A DNA stretch of 13,271 nt from Euryarchaeota archaeon UBA495 (GTDB taxonomy: Archaea; Thermoplasmatota; Poseidoniia; Poseidoniales; Poseidoniaceae), in the NCBI GenBank assembly GCA_002496845.1, contig DALQ01000042.1, forward strand, positions 1 through 13,271, in the 5' to 3' direction. Under the pieces are notes generated by a model. That model was not told where the DNA came from. It saw only the letters and a list, made by a program, of their open reading frames with translations, and did no database searches. Below are positions 5,566 through 12,519 of this stretch, in pieces; the first letter of the stretch is position 1; every line of letters begins with the position of its first letter. Made by a program: the position numbers and the translations under genes.

Positions 5566-6576
5566 TCAAGCACGCAGCCAAACGTCCACGCGTTCCTCGC
5601 CCCATGTCGTTCCAGGATGCTTGGTGAGGCCGGCTGCCGTAAAGTCAGCCTCGCTGAGGCCGAGCGGCACGGGCTGGGCATGTTCCACCGTGCTGTGCAC
5701 CAACAGGACTTCGTCCACCAGCCCCGCGCGGAGAAAGCGCTCGACCGTGGACGGGCCGCCTTCGACGAGCAGCCGCTGCATCTCTTGGTCACCCAATTGC
5801 TGCAGGAGCCGCTCCACGTCCACGTCGCCGGTCAGGTGCATGGTGGTGCCTCCGTCCGTCAACACCGTGGCTTCCTTCGGGACACGGGCCCGTCCATCGA
5901 GGACAATCCGGACCGGTTGACGCTCGTGTTCGATGCGCCGCACCGTCAAGGACGGGTCATCGCGAAGCACGGTTTCTGAACCGACCAGGACCGCATCGCA
6001 GCGTTGGCGAAGGCGATGCACCTCGTCGAGGCAACCTTCGGAGGTGAACCGACCCGCTGCTTCTGCGCGGTCGTCCACGGAACCGTTGACGTCCAATGCG
6101 ACCTTCACCGTCACCCAAGGGCGGCGGTGGTGGCACCAGTGGAGGAAAGAACGCATTTGCAGGGCCGCTTCCTCCTGCAGCAGGCCCACCTCGACCTCGA
6201 GGCCTGCCTCTCTGAGCACGTCCGTCCCACGACCACGTACGTTCGGGTTTGGATCGGGATGAGCGACCACGACCCGTTGGACACCCGCCCAGAGCAACGA
6301 CTCCGTGCAGGGGGGCGTTCGTCCAAAGTGATTGCACGGTTCGAGCGTGACGTACGCCGTTGCTCCGTTGGTGGGGACACCTCGCGCTTCTGCGTCGTGG
6401 ATGGCCATCTGTTCAGCATGGAGGCCACCGAGGTGATCGTGCCAGCCTTCGGCGATGGGCACGCCGTCCTTCACCAACACGCATCCCACCGGCGGGTTTG
6501 GGCTGACGCGGCCTTGACCGCGTTCGGCGACCTCGAGGGCCCGCCGCATGAATTCCGCCTCGCCTTCGGACCACAT
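5566..6576 (-). CDS. ribD: Bifunctional riboflavin biosynthesis protein RibD (deaminase + reductase)
   Basis: Carries out two steps of riboflavin synthesis: deamination of the pyrimidine ring, then NADPH-dependent reduction of the ribosyl chain. The 336-residue product has the deaminase first, with SPNPPVGCVLV (25-35), the zinc/catalytic motif His53-Ala-Glu55, and the second zinc box LEPCNHFGRTPPC (78-90; Cys81 and Cys90). The reductase follows from about 148: RPWVTVKVALDVNGSV, DAVLVGSETVLRDDPSLTVR and LLVEGGPSTVERFL. It is slightly shorter than the E. coli enzyme (367). Most archaea are known for a separate reductase without this bacterial fused deaminase, so the bacterial architecture is notable if the host is an archaeon. 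It diverges from the lipid kinase gene across 86 bp and converges on the CoA-binding gene. Confidence 0.95.
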   Translation of the reverse strand: MWSEGEAEFMRRALEVAERGQGRVSPNPPVGCVLVKDGVPIAEGWHDHLGGLHAEQMAIHDAEARGVPTNGATAYVTLEPCNHFGRTPPCTESLLWAGVQRVVVAHPDPNPNVRGRGTDVLREAGLEVEVGLLQEEAALQMRSFLHWCHHRRPWVTVKVALDVNGSVDDRAEAAGRFTSEGCLDEVHRLRQRCDAVLVGSETVLRDDPSLTVRRIEHERQPVRIVLDGRARVPKEATVLTDGGTTMHLTGDVDVERLLQQLGDQEMQRLLVEGGPSTVERFLRAGLVDEVLLVHSTVEHAQPVPLGLSEADFTAAGLTKHPGTTWGEERVDVWLRA

Positions 6577-6662
6577 GGTGATGCTTCGGGGGCCGGCTTC
6601 TCACACATGAGCCCTCGCCTTTTGGCGCGAACCTTCATTCTCTCCGGCGTGACTTGCTCGGC

Positions 6663-7700
6663 ATGGCTCGCGTTCAGGTCATCGTGAACCCTGCGAGCCG
6701 CGACGGGCGATGCGGCAAGGCGTGGCCGACCGTGCGTGAGCGCATGGAAGCCGACGGCTGGCAGGTGGAGGCGTACATGACCACCGGGCCCGGCGACGCC
6801 GCCCGCCATGCCCATCAGCTCGTGGGCGAGGGCAACGTGGGTCCCGGCGACCTCGTTGTCGCGGTTGGTGGAGACGGCGTGGTGCACGAGGTCGCCAGCG
6901 GCCTTCGTGGGTCAGGTGCCGTGCTCGGTCAGATCCCCTTCGGTTCCGGCAACGATTTCGCCATCACGCACGGGATTCCACGTGACGACCTCGACGGCGC
7001 CCTGCGGTGCCTGAAGGAAGGCACCGACCGGCCGAGCGGAGCCTGGCGGTTGGAAGCCCATCCTGCGGCCCCGGAATCAGGCGGTTATCCGGTCAACGCC
7101 AACCCTTGGGACGGGCCTTCGGAGGAGGAAGGGCGAATCGTTCGTTGGACCTTCCTCGAAACGGATGCAGGCATCAGTTCCTCCATCAGTCGAGCCAAAT
7201 TGCGTCGTGCCAAATGGTTGCATGGGCCGATCAAATACACCTGGCTGGGCGTCAGCACCATTCCAGTCTGGCGTCGTCGGCACGTGGAACTCCAGATGGA
7301 CGACAAACCAGCAGAAACGGTCGACCTGACGTTGCTCGCCGCCTGCACAGGCGAGACCTTTGGTGGCGGTTACCGCGTCTGCCCTGGGATGGCTCCAAAC
7401 CACGAGGAAGCGGTGTTGGTGGTGGCGCCAAGACTGAGCCGCTGGCGCATGCTGAACCTGATGGGTTCGGTCAAGAAAGGCAAGCACGTCGGGATTTGGG
7501 GCATCACGTCCCATCGGGTGCGTCGAATCAACCTGCGACCGGTCGACCCTGCAGGGGCGCCAAGCGACACGCCGTTGCCGTTGCCCACCTACATTCAAGC
7601 CGACGGGGAACCCATCTTGCAGCTCCCTGCCACGTTGACGTGGCATCCTGCGCAGATCATTGCACGTGGCGCCAAGACGGTGCCGTGGGATTCAGAATGA
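6663..7700 (+). CDS. Diacylglycerol kinase-family lipid kinase (YegS/BmrU-like)
   Basis: A 345-residue protein of the DAGK catalytic family, which phosphorylates a lipid hydroxyl using ATP. The N-terminal nucleotide-binding part shows VQVIVNPASRDG (4-15), LVVAVGGDGVVHEVASG (64-80, GGDG motif) and IPFGSGNDFA (91-100). The C-terminal beta-rich part includes ETDAGISSSISRA, TGETFGGGYRVCPGM and the late family motif QADGEP. A polar insert (ESGGYPVNANPWDGPSEEEG) separates the halves. The ATG at 6663 is chosen over the in-frame TTG at 6654. The lipid substrate is not evident: it could be diacylglycerol, a bacterial-type lipid, or an archaeal isoprenoid lipid. The 3' end overlaps the convergent lipoprotein gene by 9 nt. 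Confidence 0.9.
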   Translation: MARVQVIVNPASRDGRCGKAWPTVRERMEADGWQVEAYMTTGPGDAARHAHQLVGEGNVGPGDLVVAVGGDGVVHEVASGLRGSGAVLGQIPFGSGNDFAITHGIPRDDLDGALRCLKEGTDRPSGAWRLEAHPAAPESGGYPVNANPWDGPSEEEGRIVRWTFLETDAGISSSISRAKLRRAKWLHGPIKYTWLGVSTIPVWRRRHVELQMDDKPAETVDLTLLAACTGETFGGGYRVCPGMAPNHEEAVLVVAPRLSRWRMLNLMGSVKKGKHVGIWGITSHRVRRINLRPVDPAGAPSDTPLPLPTYIQADGEPILQLPATLTWHPAQIIARGAKTVPWDSE

Positions 7701-9143
7701 GAAATCGGTGAATTCCTCTTCTTCAGGCGGTGCTGCTTCGGGCTCCGGCTCAGGTTCTGGCACAGGTTCCGGTTCAGGAGCAGCACTGCGGACTGCACGG
7801 CGGCGACGAACCTTCGGTTTCTCCGCGGGTGGCTCACTTCGTGTTGGAGGGGCCGACCGTGGAGATCCACCGGACATGGGCGTCACGCCCCCGCTCTTGC
7901 GTTGCGGGGTTGAGACAGGTGGCTCCCATGGAGCGCTTGATTCCGTGGAGCTTTGCGAAGAAACGGTGCTTTGCGAGGCCATCTTCGAGGCTTCGTCCGT
8001 CACCACCACGCTGGAACCGCTTCGCGAGGAGCGTTCCGGCTTGGACGACGACGAGCCCTTGGTGGAGAGCGCGGCGTCCAAATCGAAGCCACCAATGTTG
8101 GATTCCTCCTTCTTCTTGGCTTTCTTCTCTTTCTTGGGCTCAGGCGGAGCGCGGCTGGGTTCGGGTTCCTTCCGCTTGGGAGCCTTACGAGCAGTTTCGG
8201 CTTTGACCATGTTTTCTTGCCCAAGCAGGACCTTGGCTTGCGAGGCTGCCGCGCCTTTGACCCGCGCCGATGACACGACGTAGAGGCCGAAGCCACCACC
8301 GACGGCCACGACAAGGAAGTAGACCAGGTAACCGCCGCGACCAAGGATTGGCACGTCGCCCATGACCCACTCGTCATCGGCTTCCCCGTCCATGGTGACC
8401 GAGGCACCAAGGAGCGTGATGCTGTGGACGAGCACGAAATGCGTCCCTTTGTTGGAATCGTCCACGTCGACCGTGCAGGGTTGATTCGGGATGGAATCAG
8501 CGCCTGAGGTACCGCCCACACTGAGGCTCTTTCCTTCCGCACTGTCGACCAGATAGCCTTGGATACGGATGGGCTGGTGCACTTCGTTCACGGCTCCAAG
8601 GCCGTACGCCACATGTTCAGAACCGGGGATGAGCCCGAGCACAAACCATGCTTCGTTGCTGTCTCGATCCACGTCCTGAACGTTGACCGTGCGTTGTGAT
8701 GTGCTTTGGCCTGAACCCGTTTCAGGGTAGAGTGGCTCGGCCCAGTTTTTCACAGGAACACGTGCTCCCTGTCCGTTTGGAACCGCTTCTGCATTTTCGT
8801 AGGACATCGCCTCCAGAATGACCGAAGCGGTCACGCCGTTGGAAAGTCCACGCAGGTCTTCTCCATGGCTGTTGTACAGCGTGGAAGCCGCCAAGTGGCC
8901 TTCGATGGTGACCAGGCGGGTTTGATTTGACGCGACGCCAATCATGCCATCAGCGTCGCAGCCGGCGAGCTTGACCTCTGGAATGCTGACTTGTGCAGTG
9001 TTCAAGTCGCTCACCACGGTCACGTTCATGCCGTCGCCGACGACGTTGACGCCACCTTCTCCCCATCCTGCCGAGGAAGGGGCAAGGCAGCCTGCAAGGC
9101 TGAGCGAAAGCACCAGCAGCGCACCAAGGAGGGCCCGTCGCAT
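7692..9143 (-). CDS. Putative lipoprotein with one transmembrane helix and a long low-complexity cytoplasmic tail
   Basis: A 483-residue protein of no family I recognise. It begins MRRALLGALLVLSLSLAGC, a lipoprotein signal with lipobox LAGC and lipidated Cys19. Residues about 30-262 look like a beta-rich exported domain with two cysteines (62 and 223) that could form a disulfide. A single membrane helix lies at about 271-291 (YLVYFLVVAVGGGFGLYVVS). The remaining ~190 residues are highly charged and disordered: a Lys/Glu/Pro-rich stretch (about 318-347, KKEKKAKKKEE), Ser-rich segments (364-404), an RRRR run (446-449), and an acidic Pro-Glu repeat (456-469) ending EEEEFTDFSF. The ATG at 9143 is chosen because it starts the signal peptide; the frame continues upstream into the tRNA gene, which cannot be coding. 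No clear Shine-Dalgarno precedes it. An inside-outside linking or sensing role is possible but unproven. Confidence 0.75.
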   Translation of the reverse strand: MRRALLGALLVLSLSLAGCLAPSSAGWGEGGVNVVGDGMNVTVVSDLNTAQVSIPEVKLAGCDADGMIGVASNQTRLVTIEGHLAASTLYNSHGEDLRGLSNGVTASVILEAMSYENAEAVPNGQGARVPVKNWAEPLYPETGSGQSTSQRTVNVQDVDRDSNEAWFVLGLIPGSEHVAYGLGAVNEVHQPIRIQGYLVDSAEGKSLSVGGTSGADSIPNQPCTVDVDDSNKGTHFVLVHSITLLGASVTMDGEADDEWVMGDVPILGRGGYLVYFLVVAVGGGFGLYVVSSARVKGAAASQAKVLLGQENMVKAETARKAPKRKEPEPSRAPPEPKKEKKAKKKEESNIGGFDLDAALSTKGSSSSKPERSSRSGSSVVVTDEASKMASQSTVSSQSSTESSAPWEPPVSTPQRKSGGVTPMSGGSPRSAPPTRSEPPAEKPKVRRRRAVRSAAPEPEPVPEPEPEPEAAPPEEEEFTDFSF

Positions 9144-9200
9144 GGTCAGGAGAGCGTGTCGTGGTTTGAGAAGGTTCCCCGCCTCGAAGGATGTGCAAGC

Positions 9201-9282
9201 GCGTGGAGAGGGATTCGAACCCCCGTGTCGTTCGACACCGGATTTCAAATCCGGCGCACTACCAGGCTATGCGATCCACGCT
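9201..9282 (-). tRNA. tRNA-Ser (anticodon UGA)
   Basis: An 82-nt cloverleaf on the minus strand. The acceptor stem pairs GCGTGGA (9282-9276) with TCCACGC (9208-9202), followed by G73 at 9201. The anticodon arm has stem CCGGA/TCCGG and loop TTTGAAA, placing TGA in the anticodon. A long variable arm (TGTCG-AA-CGACA) marks a class II tRNA, and the T arm carries GGTTCGAATCC. CCA is not encoded and there is no intron. It lies 25 nt after the SCO gene stop and 57 nt before the lipoprotein start on the same strand, with no obvious promoter of its own. Confidence 0.95.
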
Positions 9283-9307
9283 TGGGTCGAGGGTGGAGGC
9301 ATCTCCT

Positions 9308-10825
9308 CTATGAACGACGCCGCTCAAGAAGCAAGGCGGCACCAAGCATCGCGACAAGCCCAACGGCCATGCCGGGGCTTGGACTCGAACCCGACCGTTC
9401 CGGACGAGGAATGACGCCCTCGGCCTGAGCGAGTTCCACGAGGTCTTCGGTGAATGCCTCCGGCGCCCACCCATCTCCGGTCCATTGGACACGTGGCTCC
9501 CGCATGCCGTCGAGAATGAACGTGACTGTGGCATGGCCAACCAAGACCTCGCCGTCGTCGCTGACGCAACTCAGGCGGTCTCCTTCCCGCCAGCTGTAGC
9601 CCTCATTGCACATGCAGTGCGCAGATGAGCCGCTGCCCATGACCCATCCATGACCGTTGCAGGTCGTCGCGTCGCCTTGGCCTTGCATGCCGGAATCCCC
9701 TGGCGTTGGAATGTCATTCAGGCGCACCGTGGACGGTGCCCAAGCGATGTGCATGGTGTCGGTGAGGTCGTCCATGCCAACCATGGATTCCTCCCACATC
9801 GTTCCGTTCCAGAGCGAAAGGCGCCAAGACCACGATGAATCGGCAGGCGCAGCGACGCCGTCGATGGCCTCGAGGAGGTGACCCCCTTGTGGATCAAGAC
9901 CGACGTCCAGGTTCACGCCAGCCGCGTGAAAGGCGCCGTGCGTCATCAGGTGCGCTGAAGTCGTGTTCAGCACATGGCTGGTGGCGTTGCCTTCGTCAAA
10001 GAGCAGGTGCATCGAGGATTGCCCGGTCGGCCTCGGCAGGTCGCTGATGTTGCGCCGAGAATCCGTCAGCGCAAGGTGGGGATGCGCCAAGGCGTCGATG
10101 TCATCGATGCCCACAGGACTTTCCTCCCATGCATCGGTCGTGCTGTTCCAGCGCTGAAGGCTCCACCACCACGACGCGTCTTCGGGTGATGCGATGCCCT
10201 CGACACCCGTGATCATGCGACCGTATTGACCGAGTTCGGCCGTGATGTTCCATCCAGCTGCGTCGGCGTGCTCCACCGTCAGGTTCCATCCCGTTGGGCG
10301 CACGAGGTGTTCGGAGGCGTTTCCGTCAGCGTTGACCACCGTCACGGAGGCCCCTTCCAATGCAAAATCACCGTCGCTTCCGTGGGCTTCGATGACCTCG
10401 GACGCCACGTTCAAACCAAAGCGGGCCCAGACGTCCTCCAAGGTCGCGTTGTCAGCGGTCAGGTGCGGCCAATCCACGCCATGGTACTCGGTGAACGCAA
10501 GCAAGCGTTCTGGCGTGTCCCGCACAGGGTCCACGGTGATCGAAACAAAGCCGACGTGCTCAGCGAGGTTCTCGTCGAGCCCCGCTTGAACGGCCTTCAA
10601 GGTGTGCGTGATGACTGGACAGGCGTCCGGACAGTGCGTGAACACAAAGGCCACGACGAGGATTTCCTCGCTTAATCCGTCCAAGCTGACGTTCTGTTCG
10701 TGTTGATCGACAAGGACGACGTCACCCACCGAACCGCGCGAAAGCGCCAGCCCGTTGTAGGCAGCCGCTTGCGCTGGAAGCAGGAGCGTCGCCACCAGCA
10801 AAGCAGCGATCAAGCAACGACGCAA
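9308..10825 (-). CDS. SCO1/SenC-like copper chaperone fused to duplicated extracellular domains
   Basis: SCO proteins deliver copper to the CuA site of cytochrome oxidase, which fits its place at the end of the oxidase operon. The 505-residue protein has a signal peptide (1-21), then a thioredoxin-like SCO domain (about 25-170) with the copper/redox motif THCPDACP (Cys65, Cys69) and the block SITVDPVRDTPE (95-106). The conserved downstream His of SCO proteins is not at its usual place (FALEGASVTVVNADG, 154-168). Beyond the usual ~200 residues come two ~88-residue repeats (about 169-255 and 280-366; compare SWWWSLQRWN with SWSWRLSLWN), an EGF-like four-Cys segment (Cys389, 404, 406, 420), and a C-terminal Pro-Gly, helix (485-500), ERRRS tail. 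The start is TTG: TGA lies four codons upstream in frame, and GAGGG lies 6 nt before it. Confidence 0.85.
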   Translation of the reverse strand: MRRCLIAALLVATLLLPAQAAAYNGLALSRGSVGDVVLVDQHEQNVSLDGLSEEILVVAFVFTHCPDACPVITHTLKAVQAGLDENLAEHVGFVSITVDPVRDTPERLLAFTEYHGVDWPHLTADNATLEDVWARFGLNVASEVIEAHGSDGDFALEGASVTVVNADGNASEHLVRPTGWNLTVEHADAAGWNITAELGQYGRMITGVEGIASPEDASWWWSLQRWNSTTDAWEESPVGIDDIDALAHPHLALTDSRRNISDLPRPTGQSSMHLLFDEGNATSHVLNTTSAHLMTHGAFHAAGVNLDVGLDPQGGHLLEAIDGVAAPADSSWSWRLSLWNGTMWEESMVGMDDLTDTMHIAWAPSTVRLNDIPTPGDSGMQGQGDATTCNGHGWVMGSGSSAHCMCNEGYSWREGDRLSCVSDDGEVLVGHATVTFILDGMREPRVQWTGDGWAPEAFTEDLVELAQAEGVIPRPERSGSSPSPGMAVGLVAMLGAALLLERRRS

Positions 10826-10831
10826 AGCAGA

Positions 10832-10837
10832 CCCTCA
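10832..10837 (-). promoter_or_regulatory. Ribosome-binding site for the SCO gene, overlapping the subunit IV stop
   Basis: Minus strand reads TGAGGG then TCTGCT and the TTG start at 10825. The TGA is the stop codon of the upstream subunit IV gene, so termination and re-initiation are probably coupled. This supports the unusual TTG start, since no ATG or GTG exists between that in-frame stop and the signal peptide. Confidence 0.55.
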
Positions 10838-11212
10838 GGGATTGCTGGTCGCGTAGGTCCCTGAAAAGGGCGTGCACCATTCCGGCAAGCCGGTGATGCC
10901 GGATGGGTTCGACAGCCCGATGCCCCAGAGCATCAGCACGACGAAAATGAACGGGAACACGAAGCTCCACAAGTAGGGCCGTGGGTCTCCGGCCAAGTGC
11001 ATGAAGAAGGCTGCAATGCCGTAGCCCTTGATGACGCCAACTCCGATCAGGATGCTCCAGACGATGTATTTCTGCTCCTCAGGAACGAGGAACACCGCGG
11101 CCACTTCAGCCAAGGTGAAGATTATCAGGATCCAGAAGTTCAGGGCGTAAATGTCCATGGGGATTGGACTCTTTTCGACCCACTGCTCAATTTTGGATGC
11201 GTGTTCTCCCAT
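10835..11212 (-). CDS. Cytochrome c oxidase subunit IV-like membrane protein (prokaryotic COX4 type)
   Basis: A 125-residue protein with three predicted membrane helices at about 25-43, 49-72 and 81-101. The second helix carries the family pattern IKGYGIAAFFMHLAGD (61-76), like the K-x-x-x-x-x-FFMHL signature of small prokaryotic oxidase subunit IV proteins. These small subunits stabilise the aa3-type oxidase and have no cofactors. The C-terminus (LPEWCTPFSGTYATSNP) is polar with one Cys. It lies 11 nt after the subunit III gene and 9 nt before the SCO start, inside the oxidase operon, which supports the assignment. Confidence 0.85.
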   Translation of the reverse strand: MGEHASKIEQWVEKSPIPMDIYALNFWILIIFTLAEVAAVFLVPEEQKYIVWSILIGVGVIKGYGIAAFFMHLAGDPRPYLWSFVFPFIFVVLMLWGIGLSNPSGITGLPEWCTPFSGTYATSNP

Positions 11213-11218
11213 GTCTTC

Positions 11219-11226
11219 TCACCTCA
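11219..11226 (-). promoter_or_regulatory. Ribosome-binding site for subunit IV, overlapping the subunit III stop
   Basis: Minus strand reads TGAGGTGA followed by GAAGAC and the ATG at 11212, a strong Shine-Dalgarno match at normal spacing. Its first three bases are the subunit III stop codon. Confidence 0.6.
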
Positions 11227-12519
11227 ATACAGATAGAAGGCGGGGAAGATGACCACCCACGCCAAGTCAACAAAGTGCCAGTACAGACCGAAGTACTCGA
11301 TGCCCTGTCCGTTTTCTTCGTCAAAGCCGACGGTGTCGGCCTTGAACACGAGATAGAGCATCACCAGGAGCCCGATGAAGACGTGAAGTCCGTGAGCACC
11401 GGTGGCGATGTAGAAGATCGAACCCTGCTGGGTCGCGAGGGTGAAGCCTTCCGCGATGAGGTGGCTCCACTCGATGAGCTTCAGCACGATGAAGAGGGAA
11501 CCGAGGGCGAGCGTCGCAATGAGGTAGTTGCGGACAGCGGCCTTGCGCGTGGGCATCAACTTCGCCATGAGCGGGTTGGACGAAACTTCCCAGTTGGTGT
11601 TCTTCGCGGCCTTGAGGGCCAGCACGATGGTGTAGGACGAGATGATCAGCGCAAAGGTGTTGATGGCACCGGGCGCGAGCGTGGCCAAGTCGCCACGGAT
11701 GAGGTCCGAAGCGGTCACGACAGAGCCTTCGGGGACACCTGCACAGGCTTCCACGCCCGACTTGATCGCCCAATCGGTGCACCATCCGGTACGCATGCGA
11801 AGGTAGGACGAGAAGAAGGAGGCGAAGACCATCACTTCGGACATCAGGAAGACCCAGATGCCGACCTTGCGGATGTGCTGTCCACGGAAGGGCACCATGT
11901 CCTCAGTGGCCGTGGCGATTTGTTCACCGTGGCCGTCGAAGGGCAGGTCTTCCTGCCACCAGTTGGCGATGCCAAGCACCACGAACACCAGGCCCGTGGT
12001 GGACATGGCCATGTCCATCAGTTCGAACTCGAGCCCGTACAGCATGCCTTCCGCGCCGTGAGCGAAGCGGGGGAAACCGATCATGAACAGCATCACACCG
12101 AAAGCGAGGACGATCGGTGAGGAGGAGCCATGGTGCCCATGGTCGTCATGATCGCCGTGGTCCGCGTCCGGTTTGAGTGAGTTCACGAATCCACCGAAGC
12201 CGATGAACACAGAATAGACGATCATCATCACCAGGATGGTGTTCCCAGCCACCGCGAAGGTGAGGTAGTTCAGGTGCGTGTCAACGTACTCGTGATGGAG
12301 CTCGTCATACGCTTCACCGGTCACGCCGGACTCCTTGGCCGCGTAGTACGCGTCCTTTGCGTCGTGGTAGTCGCCGTTGAGGCCTTGGTCTTCGCCAAAG
12401 CCAGCGATGCCGCCGACCAGGACGCCGTAGGCCACGACACCGATGGTGAGGAAGATGCCAGCCATCAGGAGGGAGCGCATCCAAATCGAGTTTTCCACGT
12501 GGGCGTGACCACCGCTCAT
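11224..12519 (-). CDS. coxC: Cytochrome c oxidase subunit III with an extra two-helix, His-rich N-terminal module
   Basis: Structural subunit of the aa3-type oxidase that holds no metal but protects subunit I during turnover. The 431-residue protein is well above the usual 200-290. Residues about 134-431 form a seven-helix subunit III: TM pair at about 137-158 and 173-189 (GIANWWQEDL), then VGIWVFLMSEVMVFASF (219-235, conserved Glu228), LIEWSHL (348-354), GAHGLHVFIGL (374-384), and YWHFVDLAWVVIFP (413-426). Ahead of this are two additional helices (about 16-40 and 83-112) separated by an acidic loop, and a His/Asp-rich linker DADHGDHDDHGHH (118-130). The ATG at 12519 overlaps the subunit I stop by 4 nt (ATGA) and follows a near-perfect Shine-Dalgarno, so it is preferred over the in-frame start at 12549. 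Confidence 0.93.
   Translation of the reverse strand: MSGGHAHVENSIWMRSLLMAGIFLTIGVVAYGVLVGGIAGFGEDQGLNGDYHDAKDAYYAAKESGVTGEAYDELHHEYVDTHLNYLTFAVAGNTILVMMIVYSVFIGFGGFVNSLKPDADHGDHDDHGHHGSSSPIVLAFGVMLFMIGFPRFAHGAEGMLYGLEFELMDMAMSTTGLVFVVLGIANWWQEDLPFDGHGEQIATATEDMVPFRGQHIRKVGIWVFLMSEVMVFASFFSSYLRMRTGWCTDWAIKSGVEACAGVPEGSVVTASDLIRGDLATLAPGAINTFALIISSYTIVLALKAAKNTNWEVSSNPLMAKLMPTRKAAVRNYLIATLALGSLFIVLKLIEWSHLIAEGFTLATQQGSIFYIATGAHGLHVFIGLLVMLYLVFKADTVGFDEENGQGIEYFGLYWHFVDLAWVVIFPAFYLY

Noticed and set aside
6616..6627. CGCC-TTTT-GGCG dyad between ribD and the lipid kinase gene
   Set aside because: Only 4-bp arms in GC-rich sequence; too short to separate from chance. Nothing else stands out in this 86-bp spacer.
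9144..9248. Longer N-terminus for the lipoprotein
   Set aside because: This stretch runs through the tRNA-Ser gene; the lipoprotein signal begins at 9143.
9372..9400. T-loop-like GGGTTCGAGTCC on the minus strand
   Set aside because: It lies inside the SCO coding region, the flanking stem does not pair and no cloverleaf can be drawn.
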